The notes under the pieces were generated by a model. The model was given only the letters and a program-made list of their open reading frames with translations. It had not been told where the DNA came from and ran no database searches. The translations under genes were made by a program, and so were the position numbers. From Methanomassiliicoccaceae archaeon (GTDB taxonomy: Archaea > Thermoplasmatota > Thermoplasmata > Methanomassiliicoccales > Methanomethylophilaceae), in NCBI GenBank assembly GCA_009780795.1, contig WQZJ01000009.1, positions 1 to 19,052 of the forward strand: a stretch of DNA of 19,052 nt, in the 5' to 3' direction. Positions 1 through 6,807 of this stretch are shown piece by piece (position 1 is the first letter of the stretch; the number at the start of each line of letters is the position of its first letter).

Positions 1-1143
1 ATGAAAAGAACGTACGCCGAGATCAACGAGAAGATCAGAAAACGCAAAGCGGTCGTGCTCACCGCGGAGGAGGTCATAGACCTCGTCAAGGACAAGGGAG
101 TGGAGGGAGCGGCAAAGGAGGCGGACGTCGTTACCACCGGAACGTTCGGCGCCATGTGCTCGTCCGGCGCGTTCATTAATCTCGGACACAGCGACCCTCC
201 CATAAGGATGACCGACATAACGCTGAACGGGGTCCGTGCGTACGGAGGGGTGGCGGCCGTCGATGCATACATCGGCGCCACGCAGATGACCGATAAGAAA
301 GGTGGCGGTTACGGCGGCGGTCATGTGATAGAGGACCTGGTCGCAGGGAAGAAGATACACCTGGTCGCGTCCGGACCTGGTACTGATTGTTACACTCGCA
401 AGAGCATAGAGACGACGATATCGCTGGACACCGTGAACGAGGCGTACATGTACAACCCCCGGAACGCATACCAGAACTATGTCGTGGCGACGAACTCGTC
501 CGACAGGACGCTTCAGACGTACATGGGAAAACTGCTCCCGAACTACAAGAACGCCACCTACAGTTCCGCGGGACAGTTGTCCCCGCTGCTGAACGACCCG
601 CACCTTGAGACCATAGGCGTGGGAACAAGGATATTCCTGGGAGGGGGCGAAGGATACGTGTCGTGGGCAGGGACGCAATTCAACACGCATGTGGCGGAAG
701 TGAACGGCGTACCGACCGGAGGGTCGAGAACACTGGCCGTCATCGGCAACCTGAGAGGAATGGATAGAGAATACGTCCGCGGGCTGGACATACACGGATA
801 CGGTACGTCGCTCGCAGTGGGCGTGGGCGTTCCGATACCGATATTGAATGAGAATGTTATGAAGAGCTGTTCCGTCACGGATGACGATCTGTTCGCCAAA
901 GTTACGGACTACGGTGTCTGCTCAAGGAGCAGACCTGTACTGGGGAGTGTGAGCTACGCTCAGCTGAAGTCCGGGAAGATAGAATGTAACGGCCGTACGA
1001 TGAGGACGTCCCCTCTGTCGTCGTACAAATACGCAAGGAAGGTCGCAGGAGAACTTAAGGAATGGATCGAGACCGAGAAATTCGAACTTACCGTCCCGTC
1101 CGCGCCGCTGCCGGAGGACGGATCACTGAAGGTGCTGAGATGA
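1..1143 (+). CDS. homocysteine biosynthesis protein, DUF39 / COG1900 family
   Basis: 380 aa, apparently full length because the family usually opens with a motif like the TYAEINEKI seen at residues 4-12. Conserved family blocks are visible in order: DVVTTGTFG then MCSSGAF (Cys53), GATQM, GGGHVIEDLVAG, GTDCY (Cys130), NPRNAYQNY, TYMGKLLPN, SAGQLSPLLNDP, GVGTRIFLGGG and SYAQLKSG. Family knowledge: in Methanosarcina and Methanocaldococcus this protein, with a NIL/ferredoxin partner, makes homocysteine from aspartate semialdehyde and sulfide, and two conserved cysteines at about these positions matter for function. Here the partner follows with a 4-base ATGA overlap and a UPF0280 gene follows that, so the trio is one operon. 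The window begins at this ATG, so upstream regulation is not visible. Cytoplasmic, no membrane segment. Confidence 0.93.
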   Translation: MKRTYAEINEKIRKRKAVVLTAEEVIDLVKDKGVEGAAKEADVVTTGTFGAMCSSGAFINLGHSDPPIRMTDITLNGVRAYGGVAAVDAYIGATQMTDKKGGGYGGGHVIEDLVAGKKIHLVASGPGTDCYTRKSIETTISLDTVNEAYMYNPRNAYQNYVVATNSSDRTLQTYMGKLLPNYKNATYSSAGQLSPLLNDPHLETIGVGTRIFLGGGEGYVSWAGTQFNTHVAEVNGVPTGGSRTLAVIGNLRGMDREYVRGLDIHGYGTSLAVGVGVPIPILNENVMKSCSVTDDDLFAKVTDYGVCSRSRPVLGSVSYAQLKSGKIECNGRTMRTSPLSSYKYARKVAGELKEWIETEKFELTVPSAPLPEDGSLKVLR

Positions 1144-1550
1144 TCGAGAAGAAATTCAGACTGAGGTTCAACGACAGCAACGTGAACGATTCCGTTTCGT
1201 ATATACTCGTATCACAGTTCAAAATATCGCCGGTCATTCTTCAGGCGAAGACCGACGGTTCCGGCGGCAGGATGCTGCTGTCGATGAAAGGCCCGGAGAA
1301 GAACATCGAGGGTGCCGTCACATACCTCAGAGGAATGGGCATCGAAACGGAACCGATGGACAATTATGTGAGACGCGACGACAAGAGATGTTTCCACTGC
1401 GGCTCCTGTATCTCGGTGTGCCCGACGTTCGCGTTCGAACTCGACCGGGACACGTGGGATGTTGTCCTTGACACCGACAAGTGCATGGCGTGCGGGTTCT
1501 GCCTGTCCGCCTGCCCGGCGCATGCGATAATGCTGAAGATGAACCTATGA
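1140..1550 (+). CDS. NIL-domain protein with two [4Fe-4S] ferredoxin motifs (homocysteine synthesis partner)
   Basis: 136 aa from ATG 1140, which overlaps the upstream stop as ATGA; an AAGGTG Shine-Dalgarno-like stretch lies just before it. An in-frame open region extends upstream to 1062, but only inside the DUF39 gene. Residues 1-75 form an NIL (ACT-like) domain. Residues 84-125 hold two ferredoxin motifs: CFHCGSCISVCP (Cys84, 87, 90, 94) and CMACGFCLSACP (Cys115, 118, 121, 125), enough for two [4Fe-4S] clusters. Family knowledge: NIL/ferredoxin proteins of this shape accompany DUF39 proteins and are needed for sulfide-dependent homocysteine formation in methanogens, probably donating electrons or handling sulfur. 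Position, coupling and domain order fit that role well; the exact chemistry is not shown by the sequence. Confidence 0.92.
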   Translation: MIEKKFRLRFNDSNVNDSVSYILVSQFKISPVILQAKTDGSGGRMLLSMKGPEKNIEGAVTYLRGMGIETEPMDNYVRRDDKRCFHCGSCISVCPTFAFELDRDTWDVVLDTDKCMACGFCLSACPAHAIMLKMNL

Positions 1551-2263
1551 TCAGGGAGCACTTCGAGGCAGGGCAGACAGCCGTCACGATAATAGCTGAG
1601 CAAGAGTACATGAGTATCGCCAAGGGCGCCGTGTTCGAGGCGCGATCACAGATAATATCGAAGATCGCCCGCGACCCGTTCTTCAGAACAACGTACGATC
1701 CGTATGAGGCATCGGAGGATGACGGGCACATCGTCAAAAGGATGTGCACCGCATCCGTGCCGGCGAACGTCGGTCCGATGGCGGCGGTGGCCGGTGCCAT
1801 AGCCGAGCACGTCGTACAAAGAATGAAGGACGCCGGCGCGAGGTACGCGATCGTGGACAACGGCGGTGACATCGCGATGATATGCGACCGCACCGTGCAC
1901 ATCGGCCTGTACGCGGATGTCGGCGGACGTCGGCTGTCGCTGAGGATACCGCCCACCGATGATATCGTAGGGATATGTTCATCGTCCGCGTCGGTGGGAC
2001 CGTCCGTGTCATTCGGGAGAAGTGATATCTCGACCGTCATATCATCCGACGTTGCGTTGGCGGACGCCTGTGCGACCGCTCTCGGGAACGTCATAGATGG
2101 CAGGAACGGCATAGAGGGGCATCTGGAGATGATATGCAACATTGATAACATCACAGGATGTCTGGCATATTGCGACGGGATGCTCGGTATATGCGGTGAT
2201 GTTCCCGAAATAGTGAGCTGCGAGGAGAACGATCACATCATTACGAAAATTCTTTTCGGGTAA
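1547..2263 (+). CDS. UPF0280 family protein (ApbE-like fold, COG2122)
   Basis: 238 aa from ATG 1547, again ATGA-coupled to the gene before. It begins MIREHFEAGQTAVTIIAEQE and carries the UPF0280 features: VPANVGPMAAVAGAIAEHV, then YAIVDNGGDIAM, then a SASVGPSVSFGRSD block (normally S-x-T-x-G-x-S in the family), then DVALADACATALGNVI. This resembles a truncated ApbE fold, whose members handle flavin, but no biochemical role is established for UPF0280. Co-transcription with the two homocysteine-synthesis genes suggests it is a third component of sulfur insertion or of cofactor loading of its partners; that is inference. T-rich tracts directly after the stop end the operon. Confidence 0.88.
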   Translation: MIREHFEAGQTAVTIIAEQEYMSIAKGAVFEARSQIISKIARDPFFRTTYDPYEASEDDGHIVKRMCTASVPANVGPMAAVAGAIAEHVVQRMKDAGARYAIVDNGGDIAMICDRTVHIGLYADVGGRRLSLRIPPTDDIVGICSSSASVGPSVSFGRSDISTVISSDVALADACATALGNVIDGRNGIEGHLEMICNIDNITGCLAYCDGMLGICGDVPEIVSCEENDHIITKILFG

Positions 2264-2296
2264 ACAGAACGTGCCTCTTCATCCCGCGAGCGTATA

Positions 2297-2325
2297 CTTT
2301 TATTCGGCAAACTTTTTATCCTTTT
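2297..2325 (+). terminator. T-rich archaeal terminator after the homocysteine operon
   Basis: Three successive pyrimidine/T tracts (around 2297-2302, 2313-2318 and 2321-2325) lie 34-62 bases after the UPF0280 stop and before the hisG TATA box. Archaeal RNA polymerase terminates at such oligo-T tracts without a hairpin, and no stem-loop is seen here. Confidence 0.5.
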
Positions 2326-2326
2326 C

Positions 2327-2333
2327 TTATATA
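2327..2333 (+). promoter_or_regulatory. TATA box of hisG, predicted leaderless transcript
   Basis: TTATATA centred 25 bases before ATG 2355. Archaeal transcription starts about 25 bases after the TATA centre, so the mRNA should begin at or next to the start codon. The absence of a clear Shine-Dalgarno site before this ATG agrees. Confidence 0.6.
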
Positions 2334-2354
2334 GGCTGACGCAGAGAGAGTACC

Positions 2355-3218
2355 ATGGCACTGAAAATGGCGGTCCCGAACAAAGGAAGACTCAGCGAGA
2401 GAGCTGTAGAGCTGCTTCTGAGGTCAGGATTGGATCTCGGAGAGGGATGGGGCAGACGATTATATGTGAATGTCCGCAACCAGGATATCGAAGTTATCTT
2501 CGTCCGCGCACAGGACATACCGGAGTTCGTCTCCGGCGGCGCGATAGACATAGGTATAACCGGCATAGACCAAATGGCGGAGTCCGGCGCAGAGGCCGAA
2601 TGTCTTCTGGAATTGGACTTCGGACACTGCCGCCTGTGCGTCGCGGCACCGGAATCATCCGGGATAAAGAGCCTGAGCGACATAAAGGACGGATGTAAGG
2701 TCGCCACCTCCTTCCCGAATCTAACGAAAGGATTCTTCGACTCCAAGAAGAAAGAGGTGAACATAGTGGAGGTATCCGGTGCAGCTGAGATAATGCCGTA
2801 CCTGGGCGTCTCGGACATAATAGTGGACCTTGTATCGAGCGGTTCCACCCTCAAGACGAACAGGCTCGCCGTCGTGGAGAGCATCATAGACTCGCAGGCG
2901 ATCGTCATCGGTAACAAGGACGCCGTCAAGAACAAAAAGGACGCCGTCACCGGAATAGTGGATTCGATAAGGAGCGTCATCGTCGCCGAGAATAAGAAAT
3001 ACCTTATGGCGGACATCCCGAAGAATAAGCTCTCGGATGTGCAGAGGATGTTCCCCGGTGTCGCCGGACCGACGATAATGAACATAGCCGGCAGGGACGA
3101 CATGGTCGCAATGCATGTGGTCATCGACAAAAAGGACGTCTACGATTCTGTGAATACATTGAAGAGGATGGGCGCCAAGGGGATACTGACGTTACCGATA
3201 GAAAGGTTGGTGCCTTGA
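2355..3218 (+). CDS. hisG: ATP phosphoribosyltransferase, long form
   Basis: 287 aa. Catalyses the first histidine step, ATP plus PRPP to phosphoribosyl-ATP. The N-terminus reads MALKMAVPNKGRL, typical of HisG; GAIDIGITGIDQMAESGA and the ATSFPNLTKGFF and DLVSSGSTLKTN blocks are the PRPP/ATP-binding segments. The length and the C-terminal part, from about residue 210 to ILTLPIERLVP, show the ACT-like regulatory domain of long-form HisG, so no HisZ partner is needed and histidine feedback is expected. First gene of the cluster; hisC begins immediately after. ATG 2355 is preferred to the in-frame ATG four codons later because the TATA spacing predicts a transcript starting here. Confidence 0.95.
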   Translation: MALKMAVPNKGRLSERAVELLLRSGLDLGEGWGRRLYVNVRNQDIEVIFVRAQDIPEFVSGGAIDIGITGIDQMAESGAEAECLLELDFGHCRLCVAAPESSGIKSLSDIKDGCKVATSFPNLTKGFFDSKKKEVNIVEVSGAAEIMPYLGVSDIIVDLVSSGSTLKTNRLAVVESIIDSQAIVIGNKDAVKNKKDAVTGIVDSIRSVIVAENKKYLMADIPKNKLSDVQRMFPGVAGPTIMNIAGRDDMVAMHVVIDKKDVYDSVNTLKRMGAKGILTLPIERLVP

Positions 3219-3220
3219 GC

Positions 3221-4270
3221 ATGCAGAGAGAGTGGATGCGCAGCACGACCAGACACTTCCGGAGATATTACAATCCGTCCGTGGGTGATGCCATCAGGAT
3301 GGACACGAACACGAACGTCCTCGGTTCGAACCCGGCGGCGGCGAAGTTCCTTTCGTCGGCCGAGATGAACATGAACGACTATCCGAACACATACTCGGAC
3401 GGCCTGAGGGACGCTCTCGCCGAATTGTACGGTCTTGAGAGGGAGAACTTCGTTGTGGGCGCCGGGTCAGACGAGACGCTGGACATCGCCTTCAAGACGT
3501 TCACGGAATGGGGGGACAACGCAGTTGTCCCCGTACCGTCGTACTCCCTTTACGATTATTTCGTGAGCATGAACGGTGGTAAAGTGTACACAGCGGACCT
3601 TACGGACGATTACCAACTGGACGTGGACGCCGTTTTGAAACCGAGCGCTAAGATCATGATCATGCCGTCCCCGAACAACCCCACCGGGAACGCATTCAGA
3701 CAGAAGGACATAGAGGAGATACTGGAACGTGCGGACGGTCCGGTCATCGTGGACGAGGCATACGGAGAATACTCCGGGGCGTCGATGATCAAAAGAGTGA
3801 ACGAGTTCGACAATCTAATCGTCATGAGGACGTTCTCCAAGGCATACGCGATGGCGGGGCTGCGTGTCGGATACGCGGTCGCTAATCTTAACGTCGCGGA
3901 CATGATGAACTGCGTGAAGATACCATACTCGCTGAACATGCTCAGCGAGGGCGCGGCCATAGCTGCGGTCAAGGACCAGGAGTTCATCAGACGGAGCGTC
4001 GATCTCGTCGACAGGAACAGGGGGCCGCTCTCCGACGGCCTCAGAAGACTTGGGTTCACACCGTTCCCGTCGGACGCGAACTTCATACTTGCGAGATCGC
4101 CGATAGACCACGCCGTTCTTACCGAAGGTCTCAGGAAAAAGGGTGTGCTGATAAGGGACTTCGGATCGAAACGGAGAACAGAGAACTGTGTCAGAACGAC
4201 GATCGGCTCCGAGGAACTGAATAAGATATTACTGGAGAGGACGGAAGAGGTCATCTCCGAGAACCAATAG
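3221..4270 (+). CDS. hisC: histidinol-phosphate aminotransferase
   Basis: 349 aa from ATG 3221. A TTG at 3215 overlapping the hisG stop is also in frame, but the ATG is chosen because AAGGTTGGTG lies about 10 bases upstream and the protein then has the usual HisC N-terminus. Fold-type I PLP aminotransferase: MDTNTNVLG (residues 27-35, the NENP-like block), GAGSDETLD (80-88), MPSPNNPTGN (148-157), VIVDEAYGEY (175-184), and FSKAYAMAGLRVG with the Schiff-base Lys207. The C-terminal VLIRDFG and CVRTTIGS blocks carry the substrate carboxylate arginine. It converts imidazole-acetol phosphate to histidinol phosphate with glutamate as donor. Same operon as hisG and hisA, from which it is 8 bases away. 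Confidence 0.94.
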   Translation: MQREWMRSTTRHFRRYYNPSVGDAIRMDTNTNVLGSNPAAAKFLSSAEMNMNDYPNTYSDGLRDALAELYGLERENFVVGAGSDETLDIAFKTFTEWGDNAVVPVPSYSLYDYFVSMNGGKVYTADLTDDYQLDVDAVLKPSAKIMIMPSPNNPTGNAFRQKDIEEILERADGPVIVDEAYGEYSGASMIKRVNEFDNLIVMRTFSKAYAMAGLRVGYAVANLNVADMMNCVKIPYSLNMLSEGAAIAAVKDQEFIRRSVDLVDRNRGPLSDGLRRLGFTPFPSDANFILARSPIDHAVLTEGLRKKGVLIRDFGSKRRTENCVRTTIGSEELNKILLERTEEVISENQ

Positions 4271-4278
4271 GTGATAAG

Positions 4279-4998
4279 ATGATAGTCATACCCGCCGTGG
4301 ACATAATGGATCACAGGGTCGTACAACTCGTGGGCGGAGTTCCGGGTACAGAGAGGATAACGATGCCCGATCCCGCCGGGGCCGCGGCGATGTGGGTCGC
4401 CAAGGGTGCGAAGGCGCTGCATATAATAGACCTTGACGGGGCCTTCGGGAAAGAGAGCAATATATCCGTTATCAAAGATATAATAAGGACATGCGGCGTC
4501 CCGGTGGAGGTCGGCGGGGGCATAAGGGATGAAGATACTATCAGAGAACTCATCGACGCCGGCGCCGATAAGGTGATAGTCGGGACAAAGGCGATAAAGG
4601 ATCACGATTGGCTCCGTGAAATGGCATTCAAGTTCCCGAAAAAATTGCTTTTGGCCATGGACACCAAGAACGGAAGGATCGCCGTCAAGGGATGGCGCGA
4701 GGATTCACCGATAACTGTGGACGAGATGTTCCTTACAGTAAAGGACATCCCGCTCGCGGGCATACTCAACACTAACATAGACGTAGAGGGCCAAGGCAAG
4801 GGAATTGACGAGAAGCAGGCCAAAGAGTTCATATCCAAGTGTCCTCATCCTGTAGTTTCGTCGGGTGGTGTGACCTCCGAAAGTGACGTCAGGATATTGG
4901 CCGCGGCGGGTGCCGCGGGTGCTGTCGTGGGCGTCGCGATATATACTGGGCTGATGGCGCCTTGGACGTGGATATCCCCGTGGATACTAGATATATAA
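4279..4998 (+). CDS. hisA: phosphoribosylformimino-5-aminoimidazole carboxamide ribotide isomerase
   Basis: 239 aa (βα)8 barrel. GGTGAT just before ATG 4279 is a good Shine-Dalgarno site. The catalytic acid/base pair is present as Asp8 (IPAVDIMDHRVVQL) and Asp128 (LLLAMDTKNGRI). The phosphate-binding half-barrel motifs are VEVGGGIRDEDTI (residues 77-89) and VVSSGGVTSESDV plus GAAGAVVGVAIYTG near the end. It opens the ProFAR ring to PRFAR for HisF. Odd: after the conserved VAIYTG the last 16 residues include three tryptophans (APWTWISPWILDI) and do not look like the usual final helix; see findings. The last codons and stop overlap the promoter and inverted repeat of the next gene. Confidence 0.93.
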   Translation: MIVIPAVDIMDHRVVQLVGGVPGTERITMPDPAGAAAMWVAKGAKALHIIDLDGAFGKESNISVIKDIIRTCGVPVEVGGGIRDEDTIRELIDAGADKVIVGTKAIKDHDWLREMAFKFPKKLLLAMDTKNGRIAVKGWREDSPITVDEMFLTVKDIPLAGILNTNIDVEGQGKGIDEKQAKEFISKCPHPVVSSGGVTSESDVRILAAAGAAGAVVGVAIYTGLMAPWTWISPWILDI

Positions 4999-5014
4999 AA
5001 TATACCTTTATATA
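4992..5014 (+). promoter_or_regulatory. promoter with perfect 8-bp inverted repeat before the his-cluster regulator
   Basis: TATATAAA (4992-4999) and TTTATATA (5007-5014) are perfect inverted arms separated by 7 bases. The right arm is a TATA box centred about 27 bases before ATG 5038, predicting a leaderless transcript. A dyad covering the TATA box is where an archaeal repressor would act, so autoregulation by the gene just downstream is plausible. AT-only arms make chance occurrence possible. Confidence 0.5.
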
Positions 5015-5037
5015 CTTTGACCGTCTACGTATGCCCA

Positions 5038-5412
5038 ATGCTCCCATGCGAGGTAATCATCGTAAACATCCTTCCGATAATGAGGAAGGAGCTGGCGATA
5101 AAGCTGGTGGACGGACACAGGTTCATGAAAGCGGATGTCGCAAGGATGTTCGGTGTCTCCGGGACCGCGATATCACAGTACATACACGGCACCAGAGGAC
5201 ATGACACTTCGATAAAGGACTGCCCGAATTATACGGATTTCATACGTGAGATAGCCGAGTCCGCGAGCAGGATCGCATTGAAGAAAGGCACAGTGATCGA
5301 TGAGCTGTGCCGTCTATGCGACTACGCGAAGCGGACGGGCATGCACGAGTACGTTCGCGGCGGACAGCCGCAGGCCAAGTGCCCGGAGTGTCCGAGAAAA
5401 GGTCTTATCTGA
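5038..5412 (+). CDS. HTH transcriptional regulator, COG2522-like, with C-terminal Cys pairs
   Basis: 124 aa from ATG 5038. The frame is open upstream to a TTG at 5017, but the TATA box at 5007-5014 places transcription start near 5038, and family members begin with a PCE motif as here (MLPCEVIIVNILPIMRKELA). Residues 28-55 form an XRE-like helix-turn-helix: MKADVARMFGVSGTAISQYI followed by HGTRG. The C-terminus has CRLC (Cys91, 94) and CPEC (Cys115, 118), a CxxC-N20-CxxC pattern suited to zinc or an iron-sulfur cluster. Archaeal COG2522 regulators are widespread but poorly characterised. Its place between hisA and hisB, with inverted repeats at its own and the hisB promoter, suggests control of histidine genes; no target is proven. 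Confidence 0.85.
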   Translation: MLPCEVIIVNILPIMRKELAIKLVDGHRFMKADVARMFGVSGTAISQYIHGTRGHDTSIKDCPNYTDFIREIAESASRIALKKGTVIDELCRLCDYAKRTGMHEYVRGGQPQAKCPECPRKGLI

Positions 5413-5441
5413 ATATGCGCGCGTCCGCATACGCACCTTTC

Positions 5442-5478
5442 GGGGTGTATAATAAAACATTTCTTATACAAACTCCCC
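5442..5478 (+). promoter_or_regulatory. hisB promoter with 7-bp inverted repeat (candidate operator)
   Basis: TGTATAA (5446-5452) and TTATACA (5464-5470) are perfect inverted arms with an 11-base spacer. They are flanked by GGGG (5442-5445) and CCCC (5475-5478), which extends the dyad with a 4-base bulge on one side. The right arm serves as a TATA-like element about 32 bases before the hisB ATG. The half-site resembles the RTATAA arms at the regulator promoter upstream. Confidence 0.5.
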
Positions 5479-5497
5479 ATTAATCTCCTTTGATACC

Positions 5498-6052
5498 ATG
5501 AAGAACAGAGTATCTGATATCGAGCGAAGGACGAAAGAGACCGATATCCGCGTGACCGTCGATATCGACGGCACCGGGAACTATTCAGTAAGCAGTGGCA
5601 ACTCGTTCCTGAAGCATATGATAGAGACATTATCCAGATACTCATCCTCCGACATAACCATGTCAGCGGAAGGGGACGACGATCACCACCTGGTGGAGGA
5701 TGTCGGGATAACGCTGGGTACGGCGATCAAGGATGCCGTAAAGAGCGGTCCGATAGAGAGGATGGCGACCGAGACCATAGTCATGGACGATGCGATGGTC
5801 ACCGTCTCGCTTGATATGGCGGACCGTCCGTACGCGGAGATAGACTGTCCGGACACGTTGTACCACCACTTCTTCAGAAGCTTCGCGATGTCGGCGGGCA
5901 TGACGCTGCACATCATCGTAGTAAGAGGGTTCGATGACCACCATATAGTAGAAGCGTCCTTCAAAGCACTCGGAAAAGCGATGAGGAAGGCGGTCCAAAG
6001 AAGGGATAAAGAGGTCAGCACAAAGGACAAAGTATCGTTGAAAGGGGTATGA
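5498..6052 (+). CDS. hisB: imidazoleglycerol-phosphate dehydratase
   Basis: 184 aa. Dehydrates IGP to imidazole-acetol phosphate, a Mn-dependent reaction. Visible: RRTKET (residues 10-15), DIDGTG, FLKHM, the first metal motif DDHHLVEDVGI, VMDDAM, HHFFRSFA, and the second metal motif DDHHIVEASFKALGKAM. Both HHxxE motifs and the single histidines of FLKHM and HHFFRSF are kept, so the metal sites look intact. Odd features: the usual FFDHM is FLKHM, the usual RH before the next strand is RY, and the loop before the first HH is about three residues shorter (GDDDHH where GDLxxDxHH is common). Probably an active but divergent monofunctional HisB. It starts a second transcription unit continuing into hisF, hisIE and the PHP gene. 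Confidence 0.9.
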   Translation: MKNRVSDIERRTKETDIRVTVDIDGTGNYSVSSGNSFLKHMIETLSRYSSSDITMSAEGDDDHHLVEDVGITLGTAIKDAVKSGPIERMATETIVMDDAMVTVSLDMADRPYAEIDCPDTLYHHFFRSFAMSAGMTLHIIVVRGFDDHHIVEASFKALGKAMRKAVQRRDKEVSTKDKVSLKGV

Positions 6053-6054
6053 CG

Positions 6055-6807
6055 ATGACCGCTAGGAAAATAATCCCCTGTCTTGATATGAAAGAAGGGA
6101 AAGTGGTAAAGGGGATCAAATTCAAGGATATGAAAGAAATAGGCGACCCTCCGTCCCTGGCCGCCAAATATGAGGCGGAAGGCGCGGACGAGGTGGCATT
6201 CCTTGACATATCCGCCACGGTGGAGGGAAGACAGACGATGTTGAGAGCGGTCACCGCAACAGCGGCCGTCGTGAAGATACCGTTCGTCGTCGGCGGAGGT
6301 ATACGATCAAAGGACGAGATGAGGGCCGTCCTGGACGCAGGCGCCAGTAAGGTCTCGATAAACTCGGCGGCGGTGGCTGACCCGAACATCATCAAGGAAT
6401 GCGCCGACGCATTCGGCAGTGAACGGTTAGTGATCGCCATAGACGCAAAGGCGGAAGGCGATAAATGGGTCGTGTACACGCACGGCGGGATGAGATCGTC
6501 CGGCATCGACGCGATAGAGTGGGCAAAGAAGGCGGAAGCATCGGGAGCGGGCGAGATACTTCTGACGTCGATAGATGCGGACGGCGAGAAGACAGGTTAC
6601 GACATACCGCTGACCGCGGCGGTGGCGAACGCAGTACGAATACCGGTCACCGCGTCCGGAGGATGCGGGTCGCCGGAGCATATTTATGACGTATTGACAA
6701 GAACGAAGGCCGCGGCCGCACTGGCAGCGTCCATATTCCACTACAATGAGCACACTGTCACCGGTGTCAAGGATTATCTTAAAAAAATGGGCGTGGATGT
6801 CAAATGA
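6055..6807 (+). CDS. hisF: imidazole glycerol phosphate synthase cyclase subunit
   Basis: 250 aa. ATG 6055 is chosen over the in-frame ATG at 6049: AAAGGGG at 6041-6047 is well spaced for 6055, and this start puts the two catalytic aspartates at Asp11 (IIPCLDMKEGKVVKG) and Asp130 (LVIAIDAKAEG), the canonical numbering. Other (βα)8 motifs: VAFLDISAT, FVVGGGIRSKDEM, SINSAAVADP, GAGEILLTSIDADGEKTGYD and TASGGCGSPEHI. It joins PRFAR and ammonia to make IGP and AICAR. It needs the glutaminase HisH, which is not in this window. The stop overlaps the hisIE start by the ATGA arrangement. Confidence 0.95.
   Translation: MTARKIIPCLDMKEGKVVKGIKFKDMKEIGDPPSLAAKYEAEGADEVAFLDISATVEGRQTMLRAVTATAAVVKIPFVVGGGIRSKDEMRAVLDAGASKVSINSAAVADPNIIKECADAFGSERLVIAIDAKAEGDKWVVYTHGGMRSSGIDAIEWAKKAEASGAGEILLTSIDADGEKTGYDIPLTAAVANAVRIPVTASGGCGSPEHIYDVLTRTKAAAALAASIFHYNEHTVTGVKDYLKKMGVDVK

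Noticed and set aside
176..628. Long open frames antisense to or in other frames of the DUF39, hisC, hypF and other genes
   Set aside because: They are Arg/Ser/His-rich shadows of GC-rich coding sequence, with no domain motifs or promoter signals, and the opposite frames hold well-known proteins.
4962..5204. Frame from TTG 4962 overlapping the hisA end and the regulator start
   Set aside because: Although its first residues could be an alternative HisA tail, it continues as a basic nonsense translation through the regulator gene, whose frame shows a clear family match.
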